Source: Streptomyces orinoci
Lineage (GTDB): Bacteria; Actinomycetota; Actinomycetes; Streptomycetales; Streptomycetaceae
Assembly: GCF_003121295.1 (NCBI RefSeq)
Contig: NZ_PHNC01000010.1
Location: 215,301-279,300 of the forward strand
DNA length: 64,000 nt
Direction of reading: 5' to 3'
A program made the position numbers and the translations under genes. Below are positions 1 through 9,609 of this stretch, one piece after another. Position 1 is the stretch's first letter. Each line of letters begins with the position of its first letter. Under the pieces are notes generated by a model. The model was not told the origin of the DNA and searched no databases. It saw only the letters and a list, made by a program, of their open reading frames with translations.

Positions 1-654
1 GACGAAGTGCGACAGGGGCAGGCCCTCGGTGGCCCGGTGCAGGTTCCAGGCCGCGTCCGCCTTGGGCCGCAGTACGGCGTCCAGGCGTTCGGGGGTGAGG
101 GCCTCCAGGACGCCGTCGTCGAGGACTCCGGCCGCGTGCACCACGGCGGTGAGGGTGGACGCGTACCGGGCGACCACCTCCATCAGCCGGTCCCGGTCGG
201 CGGCGTCGCAGGCCAGCACGTCCGTACGGGCCCCGGAGCGCTCCAGCGCGGCCCGCAGCCGCGCGGCCCCGGCCGCCCGGGGGCCGCGCCGGCCGAGCAG
301 GACCAGGTGCCGCACCCGGTGCCGGGTGACCAGGTGCCGGGCAAGGAGCGCGCCAAGGCCCCCGGTGCCGCCGGTGATCAGCACGGTGCCGCCGTCCAGG
401 GCACCGGCGTCGTCACGGTTCCCCGTCACGGTCATGAGCCGGGGAACGCGTATGGCGCCTTGGCGCAGCGAGAGTTGGGGCTCACCGGTGGCCAGGGCCG
501 CGGGCAGGAGCAACGGGGAGGAGGGGTGGTCGTCCAGGTCGGCAACGGTGAGCCGTCCGGGATACTCCGACTGCGCGGACCGCACCAGGCCCCACACGGC
601 GGCCGCCGGCAGGTCCGGAACCTCGCGGAAGGCGCCGCGGGTGACCACGACCAG
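1..654 (-). pseudogene. Continuation of the polyketide synthase after the in-frame stop: catalytic ketoreductase domain, cut by the window edge
   Basis: Directly after the TGA at 655-657 the same frame reads LVVVTRGA, the usual link into the catalytic KR half, then [12 protein letters not shown] and the Rossmann motif TGGTGGLG near 340-380. The motif VLDDGVL near 110-130 has the LDD signature of B-type ketoreductases, and the catalytic Lys region [11 protein letters not shown] is present. The Ser/Tyr region lies beyond the left edge. With the stop real, this part would not be translated as one chain with the rest. It could also reflect a base error or readthrough. Confidence 0.8.
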
Positions 655-3600
655 TCACCCGCCGTGGTCCGCCGGACGCGACAGATACTCCCGCAGCACC
701 CGCAGGGCGCGTGCGGTGAGGGCGTGCGTGGCTTCGGCGGGGCTCTCCGTCGCGGCCGCCGCCGGCGTGGCCAGCGAGACAACGGCCGGCCCGGGGCCCG
801 TACCGGCCCCGGCGAGCGCTGCCCGGAGTCCCAGGTCGTCGGGCCGCGTCACGGTGCACGCCGTTCCTCCGCCAGGGGCGGGAACGCCGACCCAGTGCGG
901 GCGGTACAGGGCCCCGGCCCCGTCCGCAGCGCGGGACGCCGGCAGCGGACGCATGGTCAAGGACCCCACCCGGGCCACCGGAGCGCCCGCGGGATCGGTG
1001 AGCTGAACACTGCACTCGTCCCCACCGACGCCGCGCACCCGGACGCGCAGTGCCGTGGCGCCCACGGCATGAACGACCGTATCCCGCAAGGCGAAAGGGA
1101 CCCGGACGGGGCCGCCGGACCTCTCGGCGAGCAGGGGCGCGTGCAACGCCGCGTCCAGCAGGGCGGGATGGATGACGCAGCGTCGCGCTTGGGAGTGCAG
1201 CTCGGCAGGCAGCCGCACCTCGGCGAACAGCTCACCCGAACCCGGGTGCCGCCAGAGGGCCTTGACGCCCCGGAAGGCCGTCCCATAGGCGGGTCCCGCC
1301 GCGGCCAACCGCTCATAGGCACCGGTGAGGTCCAGCGGAACGGCTCCCTCCGGCGGCCATGTCCCGTCGTCGCCCTCGCGCTCCGGGGCTCGCGGTACGG
1401 GACCGAGCCGTCCCGTCGCATGGTGAGTCCAGTCGCCGAGCGGGCCCGCCGTCCGGGGGCGGGAGTGGATATCCACCGTGCGGCGTCCGTCGGCGTCCGC
1501 TTCACCGAGCGCCACCTGCAGCTGTATCCGCCCCTCCCCCTCGGGGAGGGCCAGCGGGGACAGCAGTACCAGCTCCTCCAGTCCGTCGAGTCCGCATATC
1601 CCGCCCGCGTGGAGCGCCGTTTCGGCGAACACCGCCGCGGGGACGAGCGCGCCCCCGGCGACAACATGGTCGCGCAGCCAGGGCTGGTCCCTGCCGGACA
1701 ACTCGCCCGTACACAGCAGACGTTGGGTGCCGGGCAGGGTGACGGCCCCGGTCAGCAGTGGATGAGCACGGTCATCGGCCGGCGGCACGGACGGCGCGGC
1801 GCCGCCGGGCAGCCAGTGGCGTCGGCGCTGGAACGGGTAGGTCGGCAGGTCCACCCGCCGGGCGCCGCTGCCCTCGTACACCCGGTGCCAGTCCACCGGA
1901 ATGCCCTCCACATGCAGCCTGGCCACGGCGGACAGCAGCGCGGCGGGTTCCGGGGCACCGCTCCGCGCGGTGGCGAGGAACACGGGTGCCCGGCCGTCCT
2001 CCTGGGCGGACCCGGCGGTGGCCGCCGCGGTGAGCTGCGCCCCGGGGCCCAACTCCACGCAGACGGTGACGTGTTCGTCGTGCGTCAGCCGGTGCACCAC
2101 ATCGGCGAAGCGCACGGTCTCCCGGGCATGCCGTACCCAGTACGCGGCCGAGCGCAGCTCGTCCCCGGCGGCCGGGCGACCGGTCATGGCGGATATCACC
2201 GGGATGCGCGGCTGGTGATAAGCCAGGCCGGCGGCGACGCGTTCGAAGGCGGCCAGGGCCGGTTCCATCAGCGGGGAGTGGAAGGCGTGGGCGACCCGCA
2301 GCCGGGTGGCGCGCCGGCCACGGGCGGTGAAGCGTTCCGCGACGGCGAGTACGGCCGCCTCCTCCCCGGAGACAACCACCGAGCGCGGGGCGTTCACCGC
2401 GGCCACGGCCGCCCGGTCCGCGAGGCCGCCCAGCGCCGCGAGGGCCTCCTCCTCGGAGGCTTCCAGGGCCACCATGGCCCCGCCGCCGGGGAGTTGCTGC
2501 ATCAGGCGCCCGCGTGCGGCGACCAGGGCGATGGCATCCGGCTCCGTGAGGATGCCCGCGACATGGGCCGCGACGATCTCGCCCAGCGAGTGCCCGGCCA
2601 GGACGCCGGGAGGGATCCCCCAGGATTCCAGCAGCCGGAACAGGGCCACCTCATAGGCGAACAGACCCGCCTGGGCGATGTCCGTCCGGTCGTGGAGGGC
2701 TGCGGCCTCCGCGGTGCCCTCGGGTGCCCACAGCACCTCCTTCAGCGGACGGGAGCCATTGCCGAAGGCCGCGTCGAAACGGGCGCACAGGGCGTCGAAG
2801 GACGCCGCGAAAACCGGGAACATACCGTGCAACGCACGTCCCATACCGGGGTGTTGCGCCCCCTGGCCGGTGAAGAGCGCGGCAATTCGGGCCGTGGGCC
2901 CGGTGGTGGTACGGACCACCGCGCCCGCCCGGGGCACCGGGCCGTCCGCCGCCAGGCTGTCCAGAGCGCCCAGCAGAGCGGCACGATCGCCGGCCTCCAC
3001 AGCGGCACGGCAGGAGAGCGCGGCGCGGGTGGTGGCCAGCGAGAAGGCGACATCGAGCGGGGACAATCCCGGCTCCCCGCGCAGCAGTCCGGCGATGCGC
3101 CGGCTCTGGTCGCGGAGCGCGTCCGGGTCCGCGCCGGACAGCAGCAGCGGCGGCGCGAGGGCCACGGCGCCGGCGCCCCGCCCGGCGGCAACTCCCGCCG
3201 GGACGGCTTCTTCCAGGATGACATGGGCATTGGTCCCACCGATCCCGAACGCCGACACCCCGGCACGGCGGGGCTGTCCGCCGGCCGCCGCCCACGCCCG
3301 GTCCTCCGTCAACGGCCGTACGCCGCCCGCCGCCCAGTCCACCTGAGGGGTCGGCCGGGCACAGTGCAGGATGCGCGGCAGCCGCCCATGGCGCATGGCC
3401 ATGACGGTCTTGATGACGCCGCCGACCCCGGCCGCGGCCTGGGTGTGCCCGGTGACGGACTTCAGCGCGCCCAGCCACAGCGGACGGTCCGCCGGGCGGT
3501 CCTGCCCATAGGCGGCCTGGAGCGCCCGGGCCTCGACGGGGTCGCCGAGTGCGGTGCCGGTGCCATGCGTCTCCACCATGTCGATGTCCGCGGGGGACAG

Positions 3601-6378
3601 CCCGGCGTCGGCCAACGCCCGCCGGATGACGTCCTGTTGGGCCGGGCCGCTGGGGGCGGTGAGCCCATTGGAGGCGCCGTCGGAGGCGACGGCCGAGCCG
3701 CGCAGCACGGCCAGCACGGGGTGGCCGTTGCGCCGGGCGTCGGACAGCCGCTCCAGCAGCACCAGGCCCGCGCCCTCGCCCCAGCCGGTGCCGTCCGCCG
3801 TGGCGGAGAAGGGCTTGCAGCGGCCGTCCGGCGCCAGCGCGCGCAGCCTGCTGAAGGCGACGAACGACGCCGGTGTGGCCATCACGGTGACTCCCCCGGC
3901 CACGGCCAGCGCGCACTCGCCGGAGCGCAGCGCCCGCGCCGCCCAGTGCAGGGCCACCAGCGAGGACGAACAGGCGGTGTCCACGGTCACGGCGGGCCCG
4001 CGGAGCCCCAGGTGATGGGCGATACGGCCGGAGGCCACGCTGCCGGCCGACCCCAGCGCGAGGTGTGCCTCCAGCTCGTGGGGCCCTTGGTGCAGCAGGC
4101 GTCCGGCGTAGTCGTCGTGCATGACGCCGACGAACACTCCGGTGTCGCTGTCCCGCAGGGTGAGCGGATCGATGCCGGCCCGCTCCCACAGCTCCCAGGA
4201 GATCTCCAGCAGCAGCCGCTGCTGTGGGTCGGTGGCCATGGCTTCGCGTGGCGACATGCCGAAGAAGGACGCGTCGAAGTCCGCGGCCCCGCGCAGGAAT
4301 CCGCCCCGGCGGGTGACGGAGGTGCCAAGGCGGTCCGGGTCGGGGTCATGGATCCCCGCCGGGTCCCAGCCGCGGTCGGCGGGGAAGCCGGACGTCGCAT
4401 CGGTTCCGTCCGCGACCAGCTGCCACAGCTCCTCGGGAGAGGTGACATCGCCGTCGGCTCCCGGATAGCGGCAGGCCATGGCGACCACGGCCAGCGGCTC
4501 TCCGGCCGCGCCGGCAGGGGACGTTCCGGCTGCCGGTGCGGTCTCCGGGCCGCCGAAGAGGGTGGCGTACAGGCTCCGCGCCACGGCGGCGGGGGTCGGC
4601 CGGTCGTACACCAGCGTTGTGGGCAGGGCCAGTCCGGTGGCCGCCGCGAGCCGGTCGCGCAGCCGTACGCCCGCCAGGGAGGTGAACCCCAGCCCGGCGA
4701 AGGGCGCTTGCGGGTCCACGTCCTCTCCCGGCATGGCACCGGCTTCGGCCACCGCTTCGAGCACCAGGCGCAGCACCGCTTCCTGGCGTGCGGACGCGGG
4801 CAAGGGCCGCAGCCGTTCGAGGAGCGCCGAGGTGGCCGTGGCGCGTAATGCCGCGGCCCGCTCGGCCGACTGCCCGGCCAGCGCCCGCCGTTGGACCTTG
4901 CCGGAGCGCGTCCGGGGCAGCTCGGTCGTCTCATGGAACTCATGGGGCACCTTGACCGCCGACAGCCGTGCCCGGCACACGGCCCGAAGGGCATCGGTGT
5001 CCAGACCCGGGGCGCGGGGCACGACAAACGCCACGGGCACCTCGCCCAGCACATCGTGCGGCCGCCCGACAACCGCCGCGTCCCCCACCCCGGCGCAGTC
5101 CAGCAACACCCGCTCGACCTCTGAGGGGTTGACGTTCTCACCGCCGCTGATGATCAGGTCCTCGACCCTGCCGGTGACCCGCAGACCGCCGTCAGGGGTG
5201 CGCCGGCCGAGGTCTCCGGTGCGGTACCAACCGCCCTGCAGAGCCCGGGCCGTCTCCTCGGGGCGCTGGTGATAACCCGTCATCAACTGGGGGCCACGTA
5301 CACGGATCTCACCCTCTCCCCCGTCGGCGACGTCCTCGCCGGTCGCCGGATCGGCCACCCGTACCTCGACGCCGGGCACCGGCACCGGCAGCCCTTCCGG
5401 CCCCGCGCCGACGAAGGGGGTGACCGCGATCTTCCCGCAGGTCTCGGTGGAGCCATAACCGTCGAGCAGCGGAACGCCCAGCCGCCGCTGGACCTCCGAG
5501 CGCAGCTCCGGCGGGCAGGGCGCGCCCGCGCTCACACAGCGGCGCAGCCCCGGCAGCGGCCGCCGGGAGCTGTGGGACAGCTCGTCGAGCAGCAGCCGGT
5601 AAGTGGCGGGCACACCGGCGAGGAGGGTGAACGGGCGGTCGGCCGGCGCGTCCGCCGGACGGGCACCGCGGTCGAGAAGGTAGGCGCCGGCCCCCACCGT
5701 GACCACCCCCAGCAGGCACAGGGAGTGGGCATAGGCGTGAGCCATCGGCAACGGCCAGAGCAGCCGGTCCTGCGGTCCCAGCCCCCACAGCGGAACGTAG
5801 GCCGCCGCCACCGACCACAGTGCGGCGCGCTGGGTGGACACCACGCCCTTGCCCGGCCCGGTGGTACCCGAGGTGTAGAGGATCCAGGCCGGTTCATCGA
5901 GTCCGAGGTCATCGCGCGGCGGGAGTCCGGGGTCGCTGCCGGCCAGCTCCTCGAAGGCGGCCGTGCCCACCGCCAGCGTCCGCACCCCCGGCGCGGCGTG
6001 TCCGAACGCCGGCAGCAGAGCGGCCTCCGTGACGACCAGCACCGGGGCGCAATCACCGGCCAGATGGGCCAGTTCGGCCTCCGTCGAGCCGGGGTCGAGC
6101 AGCACCCCCACGGCCCCCGCCCGCAGTACGGCCAGCCAGCTCTCCGCCAACTCCACCCGGTTGCCCATGCAGAGCGCCACCCGGTCACCGTGCCCTACGC
6201 CCATCCGCCGCAGGTGACCTGCCAGCCGGGCGGTCCGCCGTTCCAGTTCCCCATAGGTCACGCTCCGGCGCGCGTCCTCGTAGGCGATACGGCCCGGCCC
6301 CCGTGCGGCATGCTCCTTCAACGCACCGGGCACCGGCCGGACCAACTCGCCGCGCACCCGCTCCATACCCTCGCCCAT
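655..6378 (-). CDS. Modular type I polyketide synthase: loading module and module 1, ended by an in-frame TGA
   Basis: Domains in order over 1907 residues: AMP-dependent acyl-CoA ligase (SGTTG near residue 170, [12 protein letters not shown] near 540), acyl carrier protein (GFTSL, Ser567), ketosynthase (TACSSS, Cys803), acyltransferase (GHSLGE, Ser1264, with HAFHS predicting malonyl-CoA), dehydratase (HxxxGxxxxP, His1571, and Asp1742 in DxxxH), then the structural half of a ketoreductase. A ligase plus ACP in front of the first KS is a known chain-initiation design that loads a free carboxylic acid; I cannot name the acid. The start at 6378 follows GGGGGGAGG; an upstream in-frame start lacks a ribosome site. 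The stop falls between the two KR halves and the same frame continues intact beyond it, so the full protein was once longer. Confidence 0.93.
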   Translation of the reverse strand: MGEGMERVRGELVRPVPGALKEHAARGPGRIAYEDARRSVTYGELERRTARLAGHLRRMGVGHGDRVALCMGNRVELAESWLAVLRAGAVGVLLDPGSTEAELAHLAGDCAPVLVVTEAALLPAFGHAAPGVRTLAVGTAAFEELAGSDPGLPPRDDLGLDEPAWILYTSGTTGPGKGVVSTQRAALWSVAAAYVPLWGLGPQDRLLWPLPMAHAYAHSLCLLGVVTVGAGAYLLDRGARPADAPADRPFTLLAGVPATYRLLLDELSHSSRRPLPGLRRCVSAGAPCPPELRSEVQRRLGVPLLDGYGSTETCGKIAVTPFVGAGPEGLPVPVPGVEVRVADPATGEDVADGGEGEIRVRGPQLMTGYHQRPEETARALQGGWYRTGDLGRRTPDGGLRVTGRVEDLIISGGENVNPSEVERVLLDCAGVGDAAVVGRPHDVLGEVPVAFVVPRAPGLDTDALRAVCRARLSAVKVPHEFHETTELPRTRSGKVQRRALAGQSAERAAALRATATSALLERLRPLPASARQEAVLRLVLEAVAEAGAMPGEDVDPQAPFAGLGFTSLAGVRLRDRLAAATGLALPTTLVYDRPTPAAVARSLYATLFGGPETAPAAGTSPAGAAGEPLAVVAMACRYPGADGDVTSPEELWQLVADGTDATSGFPADRGWDPAGIHDPDPDRLGTSVTRRGGFLRGAADFDASFFGMSPREAMATDPQQRLLLEISWELWERAGIDPLTLRDSDTGVFVGVMHDDYAGRLLHQGPHELEAHLALGSAGSVASGRIAHHLGLRGPAVTVDTACSSSLVALHWAARALRSGECALAVAGGVTVMATPASFVAFSRLRALAPDGRCKPFSATADGTGWGEGAGLVLLERLSDARRNGHPVLAVLRGSAVASDGASNGLTAPSGPAQQDVIRRALADAGLSPADIDMVETHGTGTALGDPVEARALQAAYGQDRPADRPLWLGALKSVTGHTQAAAGVGGVIKTVMAMRHGRLPRILHCARPTPQVDWAAGGVRPLTEDRAWAAAGGQPRRAGVSAFGIGGTNAHVILEEAVPAGVAAGRGAGAVALAPPLLLSGADPDALRDQSRRIAGLLRGEPGLSPLDVAFSLATTRAALSCRAAVEAGDRAALLGALDSLAADGPVPRAGAVVRTTTGPTARIAALFTGQGAQHPGMGRALHGMFPVFAASFDALCARFDAAFGNGSRPLKEVLWAPEGTAEAAALHDRTDIAQAGLFAYEVALFRLLESWGIPPGVLAGHSLGEIVAAHVAGILTEPDAIALVAARGRLMQQLPGGGAMVALEASEEEALAALGGLADRAAVAAVNAPRSVVVSGEEAAVLAVAERFTARGRRATRLRVAHAFHSPLMEPALAAFERVAAGLAYHQPRIPVISAMTGRPAAGDELRSAAYWVRHARETVRFADVVHRLTHDEHVTVCVELGPGAQLTAAATAGSAQEDGRAPVFLATARSGAPEPAALLSAVARLHVEGIPVDWHRVYEGSGARRVDLPTYPFQRRRHWLPGGAAPSVPPADDRAHPLLTGAVTLPGTQRLLCTGELSGRDQPWLRDHVVAGGALVPAAVFAETALHAGGICGLDGLEELVLLSPLALPEGEGRIQLQVALGEADADGRRTVDIHSRPRTAGPLGDWTHHATGRLGPVPRAPEREGDDGTWPPEGAVPLDLTGAYERLAAAGPAYGTAFRGVKALWRHPGSGELFAEVRLPAELHSQARRCVIHPALLDAALHAPLLAERSGGPVRVPFALRDTVVHAVGATALRVRVRGVGGDECSVQLTDPAGAPVARVGSLTMRPLPASRAADGAGALYRPHWVGVPAPGGGTACTVTRPDDLGLRAALAGAGTGPGPAVVSLATPAAAATESPAEATHALTARALRVLREYLSRPADHGG

Positions 6379-6639
6379 AAGGCCGCCTCCCCCCGGACCC
6401 GCACCGCGGCCGCCCCGCCCTGGCCAACATACTCGGCCGCACATATGCGCTACCGACCGCGCGGACAGGGACCAGGCCACATCGCGACCTGCTCCACGAG
6501 GGTGTGAGGCCAGTCCAGTGCGCAAGCGTACGTGCCCAACGAGTCGCTTGGGCCGCCGGGTTGACACCCAAGACATCCGCGGAAATCCCGCGCATCGGCA
6601 TCAGGGCCTCGCTCGCCACGGGCTGCCCCTCCCGCTCCC

Positions 6640-6800
6640 CGGACGCCACACCGTCCGCCGTGGCTGCTTCCCGGGACCGGGCGCGGGCCCTGCGAAGGCT
6701 GATCGAAACCCCGGGCGCGGGACTCCCGGCCAATCCGCATCAGACGGCCCCTGGCCGCCTGGCCAACGAGCCCAGCTCGCCGCCGGCCACGGCCCGGTCA
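6640..6800 (+). pseudogene. Decayed N-terminal fragment of a site-specific integrase
   Basis: The DNA from about 6646 to 6770 resembles the better preserved integrase relic at 18.45-18.6 kb: a CGCCACACCGTCCG block followed by a region that reads ALRRLIET and then GAGLPANPHQT in a shifted frame. The frame changes within the block, so no protein can be made. It is one of three integrase relics in the window. The rest of the 6379-7165 gap holds no gene I can support. Confidence 0.55.
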
Positions 6801-7165
6801 CTGCCCACCGCGTCCTCGCCGCACTCTCGAGCACCCCGGATACGGTCGTCCCGCACCACCGGCTCGACCACAAGCCTGCACGGCCCGCGATCAGAACGCC
6901 ACGTCCGGACCCATCGACGGGGCCGTCGCGTTCCCGTGTCACCGCAGCCGAGACCCCTTGAGTCCCGCTCAAGCGCAAGACCGCCCTATCCCTGACAACA
7001 GGGCAAATTGCCGGGACAGTTCGTTCAGTTAATGCGCATCGAGCCGCCGAGCGCCAACACCGGACGACGACTCAGCGGTTCACGGGTGAGCCGTCGTTCA
7101 GGAGCCCGACCATCAACGGCTAAACGCCGTCTGCGCACCCTTGGCCGGGCGGAATTCGGCTCCCA

Positions 7166-7990
7166 TCAGGTCAAGTTCTTTCCGATCGCGGCGATGTAGC
7201 GCTTGATCGAGTGGTCCCGGGTCCCGGCAGTGGCAGACGCGAAGGTGTCCGCGGCCAGCCCCGTGGCCCGGTCCGTCAGACCACCCAGCAACCCCCTCGA
7301 CTCGTGCAGCTTCCCAGCGGAGTCGATGTACCGCAGCGCATCGACATGGGTGAACACCGGCTCGGGCGGGAGCTGCGGCACGATGTCGTCGTTGTTGACG
7401 AAGCGGTACATGCGGTTCTGGAAGCCCTTGTTGTACGCGTCCGCCAGGACGCGGTCGCAGGTGCGGGGCTGGCCGTAGGTGTAGACACCGTCCGCCTGGA
7501 GCCGCGGCTCCTCCAGATACATCCGTGCACCAGCGAGCATGGCCAGCGCGCCACCGAGGCTGTGGCCGGTGAACCACACCGACTGGTTGTTGGTGCGCAG
7601 TTCGGCCAGGGCGTCCTTCAGGCTCGGGAAGATCGACTGGAGGGCCTCGGCGAAGCCGTAGTGGACGTAGCCCGTCCGGGCCGGCCCCGGCCACGGTGGC
7701 GTAGTGGCGTCCGACAGCCAGTCACGGATCTGCGCCGGTTCGGTACCACGGAAGGCGGTAATGATCATGTGGTCGCTGGCAGCGGTGTACGCCTGAGTGT
7801 CCTCCAGCGGGAACGGCGGGGTGAACCGCGTCCGATGGTGGCGCACCTGGTCGAAACCCCAGTCACGGATCACGGATTCGATGGTGGCCTCGTCCTTGTA
7901 GGCCAGGTCGGATGCCTGGGCCAGCCAGTAGGCCAGGGGGAGGCTGTAACCGGCGGACGAGCGGTGGTCGATCGCGGACGGTGCGGACAT
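7166..7990 (-). CDS. Class 3 lipase (alpha/beta-hydrolase)
   Basis: A 274-aa protein with the lipase nucleophile elbow GHSLGG near residue 142, an acid in NDDIVP and a terminal DHSIKRYI that supplies the histidine. The order and spacing fit the fungal-type class 3 lipase family, which hydrolyses acylglycerols. AFRGTEP is the usual oxyanion-side strand. No signal peptide is visible, so it would act in the cytoplasm or leave by another route. The start at 7990 has AAAGGAG five bases upstream. No partner gene lies beside it. Confidence 0.88.
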   Translation of the reverse strand: MSAPSAIDHRSSAGYSLPLAYWLAQASDLAYKDEATIESVIRDWGFDQVRHHRTRFTPPFPLEDTQAYTAASDHMIITAFRGTEPAQIRDWLSDATTPPWPGPARTGYVHYGFAEALQSIFPSLKDALAELRTNNQSVWFTGHSLGGALAMLAGARMYLEEPRLQADGVYTYGQPRTCDRVLADAYNKGFQNRMYRFVNNDDIVPQLPPEPVFTHVDALRYIDSAGKLHESRGLLGGLTDRATGLAADTFASATAGTRDHSIKRYIAAIGKNLT

Positions 7991-8958
7991 ACGGGCTCCT
8001 TTCGCTCTGCGTTCACGCCTCGCATGGGCGGATCACCCCGCTACGAGACCGGTCCCTTAGTAGCGTCCACGCCCGGTCGGCAGCGGTCACCGCGCCCAGA
8101 TTCCCTCGAGCGGGTGGACGGGGCGACTTCCGCAGAGCGCAGTGCGGTCGCTTGCCCCCACCCGTCCACAACCACCGCCCGAGCGACCTGCAGGCCTCGG
8201 ACGGCTGGACAGAACCCACCAATCCCCGTCCCTCGTGGCGCTATCAGCGTCACGCCCCGGCTGATGAACCGTAACTGGGGGCATATGGGGCGAGGGCCGG
8301 CCGTCGAGGAGACGCCACAGGGTGAGCCCGAGCGCGGCCCGGTTCAGGTCGGCGGGCTCGATGGAACGGGTGAGCAGCGTCGCCGCAACCATGTCGTCGT
8401 GGTGGACAACGGGGCGGGGCGACGGTGACGGCCTTGCCAACCCCGGCGCGGGGCGCCGGCAGATGCATATCTCCGCCTCTGACTCTCACCCCCCGGCCAA
8501 GAAGCAGAAGGACCGCCGGCTCCGGCTCAATATCAGAGATCATCGATTTAGCCAGAACTCGGCACAGACGGCAGTTCGATGGCGCTCTGCAGAGGCACCT
8601 CCAAGCTGGTCACCGCAGGTCACAGTGGGTGCCATATCAGGGCATCATTCAAATAGAACTCGAATAGGAATCATTTCCGGCCACCATGGTGACGCGAAGA
8701 GCAACGTCACAGCCGGGGGAAATGGCGAGAAACCGCAGGTCCCGAGCCGGATGGATCGATCACCGGAGGGGTAGTGATGCACACGGTGATCCTGGCGCAT
8801 ACAGCGGGTGACACGAACCCGGTAACACTCCCACCGCGCCGGGCGCACGAGTTCTTCACAATGCGAAGACCTCGGTCAGGCTGCTCATGGCGAGAGAGAT
8901 CCCCCCCTCTTCACAAGGGGTGTTTCCGTGCCTACCCGGAGGAAGCGGAGGGAAGTTC
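7991..8958. other. Long intergenic stretch without a supportable gene
   Basis: Short open frames exist on both strands but none has a convincing ribosome site, codon pattern or family motif. Around 8640-8720 the base composition drops in GC compared with the surroundings, which fits a promoter region for the 8959 gene, but no clear -35/-10 pair stands out. Confidence 0.4.
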
Positions 8959-9414
8959 ATGTCTTTCAAGAACATCTTCGACAGCGGCGGAAGTGGAGCC
9001 AAGTCCGCCGAAGAATCCGCTCAAAAGGTCTCCGAAAAAATTCCTGGCGCCCGGCCCGAACGGGAAGGGGTCGATCCGGAACTCTACGACGGCATCCCCG
9101 AAGCTGTACGCGACCCGAAGATCATGCGCGAGACGTCACCCGAAGCGCTCAGCATCATGAACAGTTTCCTCGCCCCGCTGTTCAAGAGCACCCAGACAGT
9201 TTCCGACAAACAGCGGGAAACCAGCGAGAACCCTGAATCGACATCCGGTATGGCGTCTTCGACCAAGGATGAGGCATTCAAGAAGGTGAAGGTGGAGATC
9301 AGGGATGAAGACCAGCCCAAGGCCGGTGACAAGCGGCTGGACGAATTGAAAAAAGAAAACCGCGAAGCAGTCAGGAACGCCAAGAGGTCCGACGAGGGGC
9401 CGGCCAAGGGGTGA
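8959..9414 (+). CDS. Small hydrophilic protein of unknown function
   Basis: A 151-aa protein, strongly charged and rich in Lys, Glu and Ser, with no membrane segment or signal peptide. The start at 8959 has GGAGGG six bases upstream; a longer in-frame version would begin at 8887 without a good site. The C-terminal third is Lys/Glu-rich and probably helical. I do not recognise the family. Codon use is less GC-biased than most of the window (AAA, AAG, GAA and ATT are frequent), a trait shared with the next gene, so the two may have arrived together. Confidence 0.7.
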   Translation: MSFKNIFDSGGSGAKSAEESAQKVSEKIPGARPEREGVDPELYDGIPEAVRDPKIMRETSPEALSIMNSFLAPLFKSTQTVSDKQRETSENPESTSGMASSTKDEAFKKVKVEIRDEDQPKAGDKRLDELKKENREAVRNAKRSDEGPAKG

Positions 9415-9609
9415 GGGCCGATCAAGTGGCCGACTCAAGCGCCGGCGGGTCGTCCAGAAGTCCCGGTACCAGGCCTCGGCCCTTGCACGTCAGCACGCGG
9501 ACCCCTTCGGCAGTCTGACGGGTTTTCATCCAGTCACGCCGGGACGGAAGCAAGGCACAAACACCACTGATACATCGCTGAGTTCTACCGCGCGAGGAGG
9601 CCGAAGGGC

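Noticed and set aside
7..4848. A 1613-codon open frame on the plus strand
   Set aside because: It is the mirror of the polyketide synthase: composition is Gly/Arg/Pro-rich without motifs, and the minus strand carries catalytic motifs throughout.
8087..8440. Minus-strand frame with a plausible-looking helical segment (VVHHDDMVAATLLTRSIEP)
   Set aside because: No ribosome site, no family match and the C-terminal half looks random; not supported as a gene.
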